DNA of 61,978 bases from Scleroderma bovista (Eukaryota > Basidiomycota > Agaricomycetes > Boletales > Sclerodermataceae). The translations under genes and the position numbers were made by a program. The DNA lies in contig JAYMGJ010000278.1 of assembly GCA_037178675.1 (NCBI GenBank), positions 1 through 61,978 of the forward strand. Reading direction: 5' to 3'. The notes beneath the pieces are model-generated. The model searched no databases. It had not been told where the DNA came from and saw only the letters and a program-made list of their open reading frames with translations. Positions 24,201 to 35,064 of the stretch are shown here, piece after piece; position 1 is the stretch's first letter; the number at the start of each line of letters is the position of its first letter.

Positions 24201-26503
24201 TCCAAGCACTAGATAAGATATGCACATTACGGCGATGCGTAGCTTGTCTACTTTCTTTCCCCAGCTTCTCCTTCTGTTCCACAAGTCGGGCCTCGATCTC
24301 GTTTGGCGTTTCAGGTAACCCTTCGGCTGTTAGCCTGGGTCGAGCGTTCCTCCACAATGTTCGTAGTCGCTTGTAATGCTGTCGTAGGATCTCTTCGATG
24401 TAATTGTCCTTTTTCCTTATTGGCCAGCCTTCTTCATCACAATGCATTTGCAACTCCTGAAGAAGGAACTGGAGTATAAATCGATTCCACGGTGACGAGC
24501 AATTTTGCACCAGATCAAACACGATATTGTCCGTATCAGGTGCTGGACCATCTTTGTATTCATAGGCACGAACATCCCCAGCATGTGCTGGGTTGTGGGT
24601 AATGAATTTGTTGTCCTGTGTGATCCCAAGCTTGTCCTTCAATAAACAACGAACTTCTCCCTAAGCAGTGTTAGGGCATCAATGAGAAAAGAAGGTAGGC
24701 CTTTACCAAGATGAAGTCTCGGTGATGGCTGGGCTCCACTGCTTTTTTCAGCTGAACCTTGTAGCTCTCCTGCTTTCTCTGGCGCGGATTTCGTCGTGAA
24801 TTTCGTAGGATAGTGTCTGCTGACTGGCTTCCGCTACTGAGAAGGGCTTTGAGTGTTGCCTCTACATTTTTAGTGATAGCATCCACTACTCCTGGTAGAG
24901 CATCAGACTGGTCATGCTGAGTGCAAGTACCTCCTTCATTCTCTTCCTCGTGTTCCTCAAACAGCTCTGCATCACTATCCTTGATGGGAGTTAGCAATCG
25001 CATTCACATTTTATATAAAAGGGGCGTACATCGATATTGACGTGGATGAGCCGTGTCCGCTTTGAGACCCCACGACTTTTCCTGATCCTCTTGATTGCAT
25101 CTAGAGTAGGGGTAGAAGGTGGAGACAATGGCCTAGCAGCCTGAGGACGCCTTTGTGAGCTGGGGCGCGGCGTGTCCATGGCTTCCCGTCTCTTCTCCTG
25201 CAGTCGAGGGGACTCCATGTCAGTGTTGAGGTGCGGAGTAGGACCCTTTCATAGTTAGCACCCAAGGAACCAATACAGAATATAACTTACGAGGCTCTTG
25301 AACCGCGAATGGCGCTGGTCAATGTTAGCTAGCTCTCTCTCTTTTTCCGCCTAGTATTTATATTAGTGTCGAGCATGGACCATTGAGCTTCAGCCATACC
25401 TGGAGAGTTGCACTCAGCTTGGCCATCTCTTCTTGTACGCGGGTTTCAATTTCAGCTGTTCTGGCGACTTGCAACTGCTCAATTTGGGATTGCAAGTTAA
25501 GCTGGCGTATGTTAGGACTCCGAAACGAGTGAATTATTAGCGACTCACTTCAAACTGCTTGCGTAATTCAGCGAGCTGAATACCATATTGTTGAGCAGTT
25601 TCCTGCTGGGAACTCTGGATCTTCTGCTCCAGTATGTGAGAACGAGGTGAGTACGAAGGATTCGCAGGTAAAAGAATTACCTCGAGCACTTCACGAAGCC
25701 CTGACAATTCTGTCTCTCTCTCTCTTAAGATGGACTGTAGACCTGTGACCGCATCGCTCTGCTGGCTAACGACAGTGCGTACCGCCTCTTGACACATGCC
25801 TTCGTACCGTTGTTGGAGGATAGTTTGTTGTTGCTGGAGTTGTTGTCGGAGGGAAACTTCTCTTTCTTTGAACGCCTACGAGGGTTGTTAGTGTGCAGGG
25901 GGCATATTATTGGTAGCCAAACATACCTGTTCCTGTTCCCACATCTTTGTTCGGAGTCTGCCATAGGCCTCCCGCTTGTTATGCAGTGTTTCTCGCAGTG
26001 ATTGGGAATAATCAACTTCTTCATGATGACACTTGTCAGGTGTTTGCATTGATACAACCTAGGCACCGTAATAAGCAATTGATCACGTCATTTGAGCCGG
26101 TACGTACACTGCTTTCTGTGGATGTGTCCGGATCCGTGCTAGTGTCTGGGTCTGCTTCCACAGCTGAGTCTCGTTCGACACGTTTTCTACTGCTTGATTT
26201 TGATGGTTGGCCTGGTTCGAAGGGAGTGATTGAAGCTGTGGCGTCCGGTTGAGTATGGGCACAAGGGGAGGGATCCCACTGAGAGTGAGTAGGAGTGGTG
26301 GCGCCATTGGTATGATCACCAGGATCAGATGACATGTCGTCGTCAAAAAGAGTGTCCGTAGGGATGGTCTGGGCATCCTCTACTTCGGAAGAGGTGTGCC
26401 AAGAAGAATACCAAGGGTTGTCTTGGGTGAAAAGTCCAGGAAACATATGGATCACACAGGCGACGTTGAAGGTATTATGGGCGACGGTCCGCTCTTCCTT
26501 GTC
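23786..26503 (-). pseudogene. Long coiled-coil TE-associated protein, one premature TGA
   Basis: A multi-exon gene read leftwards from about 26503 (first exon not found). An acidic, proline/serine-rich N-terminal part is followed by several exons of near-continuous coiled coil (SLRETLHNKREAYGRLR, LRQQLQQQQTILQQRYEG, LAELRKQFE). A basic linker follows with KRIRKSRGVSKRTR. The conserved C-terminal module includes VRAYEYKDGPAPDTDN, NRFILQFLLQELQMHC, QHYKRLRTLWRNARPRL, RQATHRRN and KKELEIVDLQWIID. The TGA at 23999-24001 replaces a CGA that is present at 58836-58838 in the second copy. The conserved module suggests a family that multiplies with transposons; its role is unknown. Confidence 0.6.
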
Positions 26504-26841
26504 CTGTAGATTTTATCACTAGCAAAAAACAACTTTCCCATTTGCAATTAAGCCATTAGCGTAACAGCGTAACATCGCAACAATAAGGAAGAAAACGAAA
26601 ACATCGCGCCAACAATTGTCTAGTCAAAGGTGTTACTTGTGCCGACACCTAATACATAATTAAGCGATGGGAAATGACACGACAATAGAGCACATCTCAC
26701 CGGCCAGATTAATTAAAATTTGTCGTTGCGAAGTTGCAGTTGAGACAATAAAGACTGCGGAAAATGCTAACAAAAAGAAGAGATACATAAATTTCGTAGT
26801 TTTACCACTCCAATCCTATTCGATATCCCTCATCGACAGCC
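26504..26841. other. AT-rich intergenic stretch
   Basis: Lies between two divergent genes. It is AT-rich (for example AATTAATTAAAATTTG near 26710) and no ORF, repeat or RNA gene is recognised. It presumably holds both promoters and the missing first exon of the coiled-coil gene. Confidence 0.4.
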
Positions 26842-27728
26842 ATGCCATTGTCAAAATCGAGACCAGTCCCCGCATTTTACAATAGCGAGGAATCTGTCCA
26901 CGTATTACCTGTATTGTCCTCTCAAGTGGAGATGGCGTATCAGCCGACCTCGCATGTACGCGTTAGCGCATGTGAAGAGATGACTCTTACCCAGTTGGAC
27001 GTTCTCACGCAAGAGAGCGCGGAGGCCAGAGTGAAGACTGCCCGGGCGAGGACCCCTAGAGCACAGACTCCTAGGGAGAAAACACCTACACACCTGCTGT
27101 CGGGAAGCAAAAAATCAGTTACTATCGACCTGCCACGCTCTGATTCTGAGCATTCAGAGGGCTCACCTGCGCCTTCAGAGTCGAGTTTGTCGTCTATTGC
27201 GTCTGAGCAGGAGGCAAGTGATAAAATCCCTAAGCCGAGCGGAGAGGCGGGCAGGCCTGGGCGGGGAGGTTATAACCTAGAGGAGCAATTGGGCTGGGGT
27301 GAAGAAGGCTTCAAAGCGCTGAAGGTGAATTTATATCGATGTATTGATGATCATTAGCACTTATCTGTCCTAGCGATTGGTAAATAAGGCGATAAAAAAC
27401 CACCTGGATACCACCAAGTGTCGCAGTCTACAGGATCGCAAGGCACTGGATACAGTGTGCAACCTGGTAAGCTTAAACCTCGTCAAATAATCATAACTAA
27501 CCGCAGAATGCATAGGCCAAGGCTAAGTTCCCAGACTTGGACGCCTTCCAGTGCTGTTGGCCCATTCTCGACCTGATTCAGATGCGGTTGAAATATTTGT
27601 CTTCTAGAGCGCGACAGAAGAAACGAAGTTCGTGCGAAGCAGAGACAGGGAGAAAGACAAAGAACAGGTCACGATCACCTGTCTCAATTTCAAAGACATC
27701 GAAATCAGTTGCGTCACTAAAGAGGTAG
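26842..27728 (+). CDS. GRPGRGGYNLE-motif protein, 262 aa, intact
   Basis: Exons 26842-27324, 27374-27466 and 27516-27728, all joined in phase 0, give 263 codons including the stop. The N-terminal half is Ser/Thr/Pro-rich and probably disordered, with repeats of TPRAQTPREKTPT and an acidic serine cluster. It is followed by GRPGRGGYNLEEQLGW and a compact charged domain (NKAIKNHLDTTKCRSLQ, CCWPILDLIQMRLKYL), then a basic Arg/Ser tail. I recall this domain as a family expanded in Agaricomycetes near transposons, with no known function; nucleic-acid binding is a guess from the basic tail. It has no stop or frameshift, unlike the genes to its left. Confidence 0.72.
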
Positions 27729-27995
27729 CTTACCAGTATACAATAGTGTATCCAGGTCCCATCTGGAATCGCATGGACATTGCAATTAGGATTGTCAAAG
27801 CTACGTTCCAGTGCCTGAACTTAATTAATCAATTAGAGATGGCAGGATACGACAAGGACACCATACCTAGGGCAACGATAAACTTGGTGACGTGCAATAG
27901 GGACTTCTATTGTTTTGCTTGATATTGTCAAAAATTATTCGTTACAACACTACTACGATAGATAGTTCCTACTACGCTAATAATACAATACAAAA

Positions 27996-28357
27996 TACTA
28001 CTCCAACTAACACTAGGTAGCGAACAACTACTATCGGTACACTCGCTAGTACTATCGCTATACATGGTATCGGACAGTGGGGGGGAACATGAAAGTAGAA
28101 AAGAGAAAAGCCAGTGGAGTTTGAAATGCTTATAAACTGAAATGTACTCACCATCACGTGAGGCCATTGACCGACTGGTGGTGGTGGCCTCACGTGATGG
28201 TGAGTACATTTCAGTTTATAAACATTTCAAACTCCACTGGCTTTTCTCTTTTCTACTTTCATGTTCCCCCCCCCACTGTCCGATACCATGTATAGCGATA
28301 GTACTAGCGAGTGTACCGATAGTAGTTGTTCGCTACCTAGTGTTAGTTAGAGTAGTA
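27996..28357. repeat. 362-bp palindrome (fold-back element)
   Basis: Arms of about 171-173 bp are almost perfect complements, meeting at an 18-bp spacer (28167-28184). They start TACTACTCCAACTAACACT and end with the complement, with one mismatch in that outer part and a run of 7 G against 9 C. Each arm contains CACGTGA next to the spacer and a CAGTTTATAA box. No obvious target duplication flanks the arms. A related single arm occurs at 42195-42290. Confidence 0.92.
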
Positions 28358-28565
28358 CAGTTCAAACAACCACAATGAAACGGAAAACTTCGTCGCAGAA
28401 CGAATGCTAACGATAGTAGAATGACAATCGTTGCAAGCGTCACGACGTTGGCTGGGCGTTACTAAAATGGCTATTGTCAATGTACATGCACCCTGTGACG
28501 GTTTGTCTTCTCAACCTTCATTTCCACCCATCATCTCATTTTTTTTTTCAACCTTTCCGCCAGAA

Positions 28566-31500
28566 ATGTCCAGCCCATATGAAGAGTTAGCCTCTGGTAC
28601 GTGTTTCCCATCCATTTCGATGGGTCTCTGAACATCCAACCTAGGATTAACGGTGGAGTCCGAAACCCCAAACTACCGTCCGACACGTCCTCCTAACCAA
28701 GTCCGGCTCACGACTGAGGAGGAGAGAGACGATGCCATTATCAGATGGATTAAGCCGCAGATTGAAGATCTCCCGGAGTTCTTGTCGTATACTGAGTCAA
28801 AAGCCAAACTGCCACACGTGTCCGAGGTCATCAAACAATACATGATTGTTTCGGTGATGTTAGAACAGCTACCGGGGCTGATGACGCCGATGGATTGTGA
28901 AGGGGCTCCTGGTTGCACGGTTAAAACGGTGAGAACTCAATGTTAGATCTTTGAGTATATACACTGAGTCAACGATTTGTATTCCCTAGGACCATGTGCT
29001 TAGGGCTCTCGACTTGGACTCAGCCTGGGACGAAGAGTGTCATGAGACTCTGACTCTCCTCTCATGGTATGGCCTGGACGGAACACGATATGAAGACTCT
29101 CGGGTTGTCGCAATGATAGAAGATAATAGTGCCTCCGAGCCGGACAGCATGGCCAGTCTACAACGACTGTTGAGGTTCATAGATACCACGTACACAGAAG
29201 ACAGGTTAGGGCCGTCTTCCCAACAGATCGAGGCCGTCGCCCCATCGACGACGTCCCGGGCATTGGTCCGCAGTCGATCGTCTGGTCAAACCCTCCAGAA
29301 AGCCAAGCGCCGCAAGTTGAGTGCAAACGCGTTCGTTGATATCGCTGCTGTCGAGGATGAGCAGGAAGACACGGAGGAAGACACGGAGGAACCCGTCCAT
29401 CGTCCTCAAGCAGTAGGGCCTTCGGGGAAATTGTCATTTCAACAGAGAATTGACGCCATTATCCATCGGCTCGATCACGGGATGCCCGAGCAGACAACCT
29501 TCGGCCGGCCAGAAGTGTCGCAGGTCCTGGAGGGTATTGTTCTGCCTTATGAGAAATCGATATTTGTAGTGGACTTTTTCTCTGGTATGTTCTATAAATC
29601 TATCTTCGCGGTGGTTTCGTTTCCTTACATTATGTACAGCTGGTGCCAGAGCTTTTTCCTTTGAACACATGAGGTCCAGAGGGTTTCAGGTGACGACACT
29701 ACCCTGGCTTCCTCACCGACTATACGTCGAGGCTTCCAGCCCGCTCGAGGTACAGAAGAACCTCCCTTCTTCACACCGTCGTGCCCACAAAGAGATCGTT
29801 CGCCTGCCATTGCAAGAGGGTACTTCGCTCACGGTGTTCAAGTCTCGCCAGATACTTCCATGCCGAAGTTGGGTTCGCATCAAGAAGTCCTCACTTTACA
29901 AGGGTGATGTTGGCTACGTGGAATCGAGCGATGAAAATACAGCCGTCGTGATTGTGGCACCTCGTCAACGTCCCTACGACATCACCGAGCAGTTAGGTCA
30001 AAAGATGGAGTTCTGCGTAGACCTCGCGCGACTAGCAAACCTGGATCTGGAGCCAATCCTGTCTTCCTCTGGGGCCGAGATCGGGTATATTTGCAGTGGG
30101 CAGCATTTTGTTCATGGACTCCTCAGGCTGAGTTTACCGGTTCATGCTTTGGAACTGGTGGAGATTCCACACCCGGACGATATCAAATACCACACAAATA
30201 GTTCTCTCGACCGCTCTTTTATCGAGCAAACATTTCATATTTTTTCTGCGCAATTCTGGCGAGAGAAGGACGAAGTGGAAATACGTGAGGGCGATTTCAC
30301 GGGTATGATGGGGACACTTGGCGACATCGATTTGGCTAAACGAACAGCCGTCGTTGTTTGCGACGACCATGCCTTTGACTGTAGTCTGCGAGAATTACGG
30401 AGGAAATTCAGCCTAGGAAACGCGGTGAAGATCATAGCAGGCCCATTTGGTGGGGACACTGGGTATGTTGTCGCTGTGCGGGAGGACACAATTGCCATAG
30501 CCATCATACAGGAGAACGGGACGTCAGATGATGTGAGTTATTATAAATCATTGTGCTCCATTCTGACAAACTGGATAGGTCGAAGTATCTAAGTACCTCG
30601 TACAGAGCTACTCGCAAGAACACGTGTGGTCTCGCAGTACTGAGCACGTCCACGGACATGCCTACTTACCACTCCCCTCGCTTTCAAGAGATGAGGAAGA
30701 GGGAGTGCTGGCAGGTGATGCGGCAGTGGTGTGTAATGGACAATACGTTGGTAAAAGGGGGACCATCGAGTGGATCACTCCCGACGGTCGAATTGCGGTG
30801 TATTGGGACGACAGTGTTGGTACCGATACTGGACACGGTGTCGACATGATGGATTTATGTGACCTCCGCGTCGAGCCAGCCCCACATACGCTATCTCTGT
30901 CAAAGGATAAGGGGTATAATGTCGCGGTGGGTGATATTGTGGAGGTGGCCAGGGGGAAATGGCACCGTTGCCAGGGAGTAGTGAACACGGTAGATTTCAC
31001 TAAAGCCCTCATTGAGATGGTTTGTTCGGCAGATGGAAAACGGGTGAATTACTCCTTTCCTTTTCTCATTCTTATTCATCTTTTGGCCTAGATCACCATG
31101 CCTATCACACTGTGCCGCAAGATCAAGGAACGTTCCGACTCCGAGCTATCAAGCTTCATTGGTCGTGATGTCTGGGTCATAAGTGGTGACAAAAAGGGCA
31201 CTCGCGCAACGCTGCATTCCATCGGCAGGACGACCAGTTCGGTGGCGTTATTCGGCCATCAATTGATCCAGTTGAAGAACAGCCAGATTGCGACACCGTC
31301 AGTTTTCGTTATTTATAACGTTAGCGCCTCTAATACCCATCGCAGAACCGGTTTGCTACTAGACGGCACAACACTACCTGCACATTCGCTGCGGAGACTG
31401 ATGTCCCTCCACAGCCGATCGTTTACGACGGCACCTGTTCCCTTTCGTACCGCCACCCCACCACCCTCCCCAGCCCCTTCAGATGCACCTCTCGAAGCTC

Positions 31501-32073
31501 CATGGGTAATAACCCCCGACGACATCACTGTCCCACCAGAGGGGCTCCCCAACGATGTCGCCCAGTTCTCCACTTCAAACGAGAACGACACCCTTGATTA
31601 CGGTACGTTTTTACCTTATTGTATTCCAGTTTATTAAAGATGGCATAGGCAAAGTGCCATGGCTTTTCCAAGACACTTTTTGCGACTTCACGTCCGTACA
31701 CCTGGGCTTCAACGTTAGTCTTCAGTTTACTCAGGTGTCATTGGGTAATCGTGTCATACGGACTGTATGTCCCGACCGATTTTGCGGTAAGGATGGCCGC
31801 GCGCCTCCTGGTTCTGTTTGTGTTACAGTGACAGGACACAATAGAGGCGCGGGTATTCAACATCTGACAATCCCCGGTCACTATCTTACACCGGCAAATC
31901 CTTCTGGGAAACGACACTTGTGTTTAGTGTTGAAGGGAGCCAAAGCAGGGAACATAGTACAGATAAAGGAGTGTCGCAGGAAAACCGCACAGGTTGTTAC
32001 AGAGGGAGGTGAAACTTTCCCTTTTTCTGATATTTGTGCTGCATTTGAGTTCAATAAGAACTTTGTGGTGTAG
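28566..32073 (+). CDS. Spt5-like NGN/KOW protein, 1054 aa, intact
   Basis: Eight exons (28566-28596, 28645-28928, 28990-29584, 29640-30532, 30579-31043, 31092-31297, 31346-31602, 31640-32073) sum to 3165 nt, so the frame is clean. An acidic patch (DEQEDTEEDTEE) lies near residue 225. An NGN-like segment spans about 290-370 (KSIFVVDFFS, PHRLYVEASSP). At least five or six KOW-like motifs follow, near residues 380, 514, 563, 648, 719 and 780, for example WVRIKKSSLYKGDVGYVES and DEVEIREGDFTGMMGTLG. In true Spt5, NGN binds Spt4 and contacts RNA polymerase II while the KOW domains clamp nucleic acid. This protein is strongly divergent and sits among transposons, so it is more likely a paralogous accessory family than the essential elongation factor. 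Confidence 0.78.
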
Positions 32074-32604
32074 GCTAGTGGTTACCAACTGTACATAATC
32101 ATGGAATCGAGATTGGCGTCTAACATAGAATTTTAACATAGAATTTTAATTTATAAAGACAATACTGTGGTTGCCTAATAAGCTTTATTATTTATTGTCA
32201 AGCAATTAATTCCTCCTGTAGGCCTTGGAAAAAACCTCCGACCCCTGTCCGTCCAAGGGCGCCACTTTAAGGGAAGTAGTCATGCTTTCATTCCATACGG
32301 CAATGATTAACGGGCTTATGAACAGGCATTTATCACACCCTTTAATCACCAAGTATTTTTTGATCGGGCGGTTTTTCGTGTTGCAGCGACCGACGTAAAG
32401 GTTTATTGTCGGGCAATGTTTATTGTCGGGCGATGTTTATTGTCGGGCGATGTTTATTGTCAGGCGACGTTGAGCGAGGGGGTCCGTGTTTGATCTACTC
32501 CAACCTACTTCGACCACCATTATTGCTGGCTGAAGTGTATTTAAAGAGGATCAGCAATAACCCCATCCAGTCTCATAACCATCCAGCTCCATCTAAACAC
32601 CGTC
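32074..32604. other. Intergenic region with short tandem repeat and TATA-like element
   Basis: Contains four copies of a 17-bp unit at 32401-32468. No gene is recognised. GTATTTAAAGAGG near 32537 is in a position to act as a TATA element for the gene starting at 32605. Confidence 0.5.
32401..32468. repeat. Four tandem 17-bp units
   Basis: GTTTATTGTCGGGCGAT recurs four times head to tail with one or two substitutions per unit. The differences include CGAT/CAAT and CGGG/CAGG, that is, CpG changes. Confidence 0.92.
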
Positions 32605-34407
32605 ATGGGCCATGTACAAAGTCGACTTCCTAGGGTGCCGGTCACCTCACGTAGTGATGATTCACTTGTACAGGTAAGAGGTGCTCTGGATGTTATTCGA
32701 GTGACACCAATAAATCATCTAGACAAATCATCTGAAGCGCAAGGCGTACGAGAGCCAGGATTTAGATACTCTTCCCCTCGCAAAGGTTGCTCGCGTTCTC
32801 TCGGAGGTGCGTATGGCCTCGTGGTTGTGGGATCCTACTGAACAAATCATCTAGACACATCATCTAAAGTGCAAGGCGTACGAGAGCCAGGATTTAGACT
32901 CTCTCCCCCCTGCAAAAGTTGCTCGCGCTCTCTCGGAGGTGAGTATGATGTCGTGGCTGTGGGACCCCTACTGAACAGAAACCCTCTTTTAAGCTGTGCA
33001 AGGGCCAGGGCCAGGAGGTTCTGTTTCCCTCTGCAGATATTGTATCCCCACTGGCGTGCGAGGATCAGGCTTTGGATCCCGCCCCCCCTGAAAAAGTCGC
33101 CCATGTCTTCTTGAAGGTGATTATGGTGTCCTCGTTGTTGCTATCAGGACCATTAATTCAGCTGGAAGGTCGACGATTCTGCAAATCCTTCGCTAACCAG
33201 AAGAATTGAGTGCTTCGTCCTGCGGCTCCCTAATGAACTTCTGAATCTCATCGCCGCCCTTCTTCCCCAGCACTCCCTTCTGGTATTGACTCGCGTGTGC
33301 AAGCTATTCAGAGAGATCGCTGCGCCGCATTATTTTGCCCTCCTTGAATTCTCAATTCCTCGCGACGATTCTCTGACCCTAGACGCCAAAGGATGTGAAG
33401 CATTATTGGTATGGCAGCGGACGGATGCATTCGTTGTCCCAAAGCGTATCTATTTTTCTACCTCGCGCGCTGCAGATCGTCATTTCCATGCCCTGCGGAT
33501 CTTCTTAAAATCCCTAACGGACCTCGATGTCCCTCGGGTATATATATTCGCCTTCTCTGGACCCTACGAGCCAACGATCGCGTTCTTGGACCTCCTGGAA
33601 ACTATCCGTTCCGAATGCAAGGAGTTGTCTTGCCATGGCACAGGGGAAGGGGGGAGCGAGTCCCGACTCGGCCTTGCCGTCAGGACTCCCGACTGCCAGA
33701 GCAAGCTCCAGGTTTTAGAGATCGCAACGACACTTTTTTTCACTCCATTATCCATTGCTTTCACACTCACAACTTTGCGGAATGCACCATTGACGAAGCT
33801 TAGGCTCACGAATACAGGACTTACCGTTACTGAATGGATGTCCTTTCTCAAGGATTTGCATTTGAAGCATCTCCGCATACTGGAGATAGAAGCCCTCTGT
33901 CCTGTGCAGGGCCTAGTCAATTTTTTGTCACGCCACGAACTGGATACGCTCGTTATCAGCTCCTTAGCTAGCGTTACGGACCAACTTCGTCCACGCCTCA
34001 GCCCATCACGGCACACTCGCTCAGCGATCCCGTTGTCCTTGACTAGACTGGAAGGTTGTCCTTCCTACATCCTTTCTTTGTTGCGTTATGTCGACATCTC
34101 CAACAACCTCGAATACCTTGGGCTATGGCTTGGGCGATCGAGCCTCAGTGACTTTTTCATCTCGGATGTCCTGTCTTGCACAGAACATTTCCCTGCACTG
34201 CAAGACCTTTTTGTGCACATTCCTATTGGAATGGATACTCGTGCCCTGGCTTGCCCAACACACTTTCAATCATGTTTCGTCAAATACTTAATGCTTCATA
34301 TTCAGGAATCTGATATACTAGTGCGTCCATTCACCTGCCTTTTGTTCCCGGCTGAAGAGTCTTTTAGTCACATTGTGCACAGTGGTTACCCGCTTTCCTG
34401 GCCATAG
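32605..34407 (+). CDS. F-box-like protein with duplicated N-terminal exons, about 537 aa
   Basis: Exons 32605-32673, 32723-32806, 32855-32938, 32979-33116 and 33169-34407 are all joined in phase 0 and total 1614 nt. The last exon opens with an F-box-like helix pair (LRLPNELLNLIAALLPQHSL, VCKLFREIAAPHYF). A leucine-rich region follows (LTKLRLTNTGLTVTEW, LRILEIEALCP), as in basidiomycete F-box/LRR proteins that act as SCF ubiquitin-ligase adaptors. Exons 2 and 3 are both 84 bp and encode nearly the same 28 residues (KAYESQDLD, AKVAR). The end of exon 4 (EDQALDPAPPEKVAHVF) is a more divergent third copy. No stops or frameshifts are seen. The first exon (MGHVQSRLPRV) is the least certain part. 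Confidence 0.7.
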
Positions 34408-35064
34408 AGGCCCTCTCCTTGTTCACCAACAGCTCAAGGTCTGATGATGATCTGGAAGATATCTTCCGCTCCTTTACTCCATCCGATCCGAGGATAAGTA
34501 TCGTAAGGCCGTATAAGTACTGCGAGGCTGCATGAGGCCCGAACATTGACCTTTGTATCCCTTCCAGTGTCTCTAACAGCATTTCGTGTGTCTATGTACC
34601 AGTGTTGTGTCTATGTACCAGTGTCTATGTACCAGTGTCTTGTGCCTATCTACCAGTGTCATGTACGTACCAGTGCCATGTACCGGTGTCTCAGTCTCAG
34701 TGTCTCCAGCTGTCGGCATGTTGATCCTTTCCCCTCTGATCTTTCTATAATACATCTATGGACACTTGTTAATTCAGAGGTCTCCTGCTGAGTTGGGTTT
34801 CAGTTTATAGCCCTCGCCCCCACATTTTAGCAACCCATCCTACTTCATCCTCGCTCCTTAGTGTAGTTATTTAAAAAAAATACCAATAACTGTAATGATA
34901 AACAGTCAATGACAAGTAAACAAGAAAATCTGACTTGCGATTGATTACGACGGTAAGCAGCCTTCATTTTGAAGATACTATTCTCATCAAGTCCATGTCT
35001 ACAGGCATATCCTACACGACTCATTCCACTACTTCCTGCTCCTGCTACTCCACTCATGCATATT
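34408..35064. other. Intergenic region with a minisatellite
   Basis: Holds the 3' flanks of two convergent genes and the CTATGTACCAGTGT minisatellite at 34588-34695. No gene is recognised. Confidence 0.6.
34588..34695. repeat. Degenerate minisatellite, GTCTATGTACCAGT unit
   Basis: About six to seven head-to-tail units of 12-20 bp share TACCAGTG. The array lies directly downstream of the F-box-like gene. Confidence 0.85.

Noticed and set aside
27928..28378. Two similar ORFs on opposite strands starting MYSPSREA
   Set aside because: They are the two arms of the palindrome read outwards. The similarity is due to the inverted repeat, not to coding.
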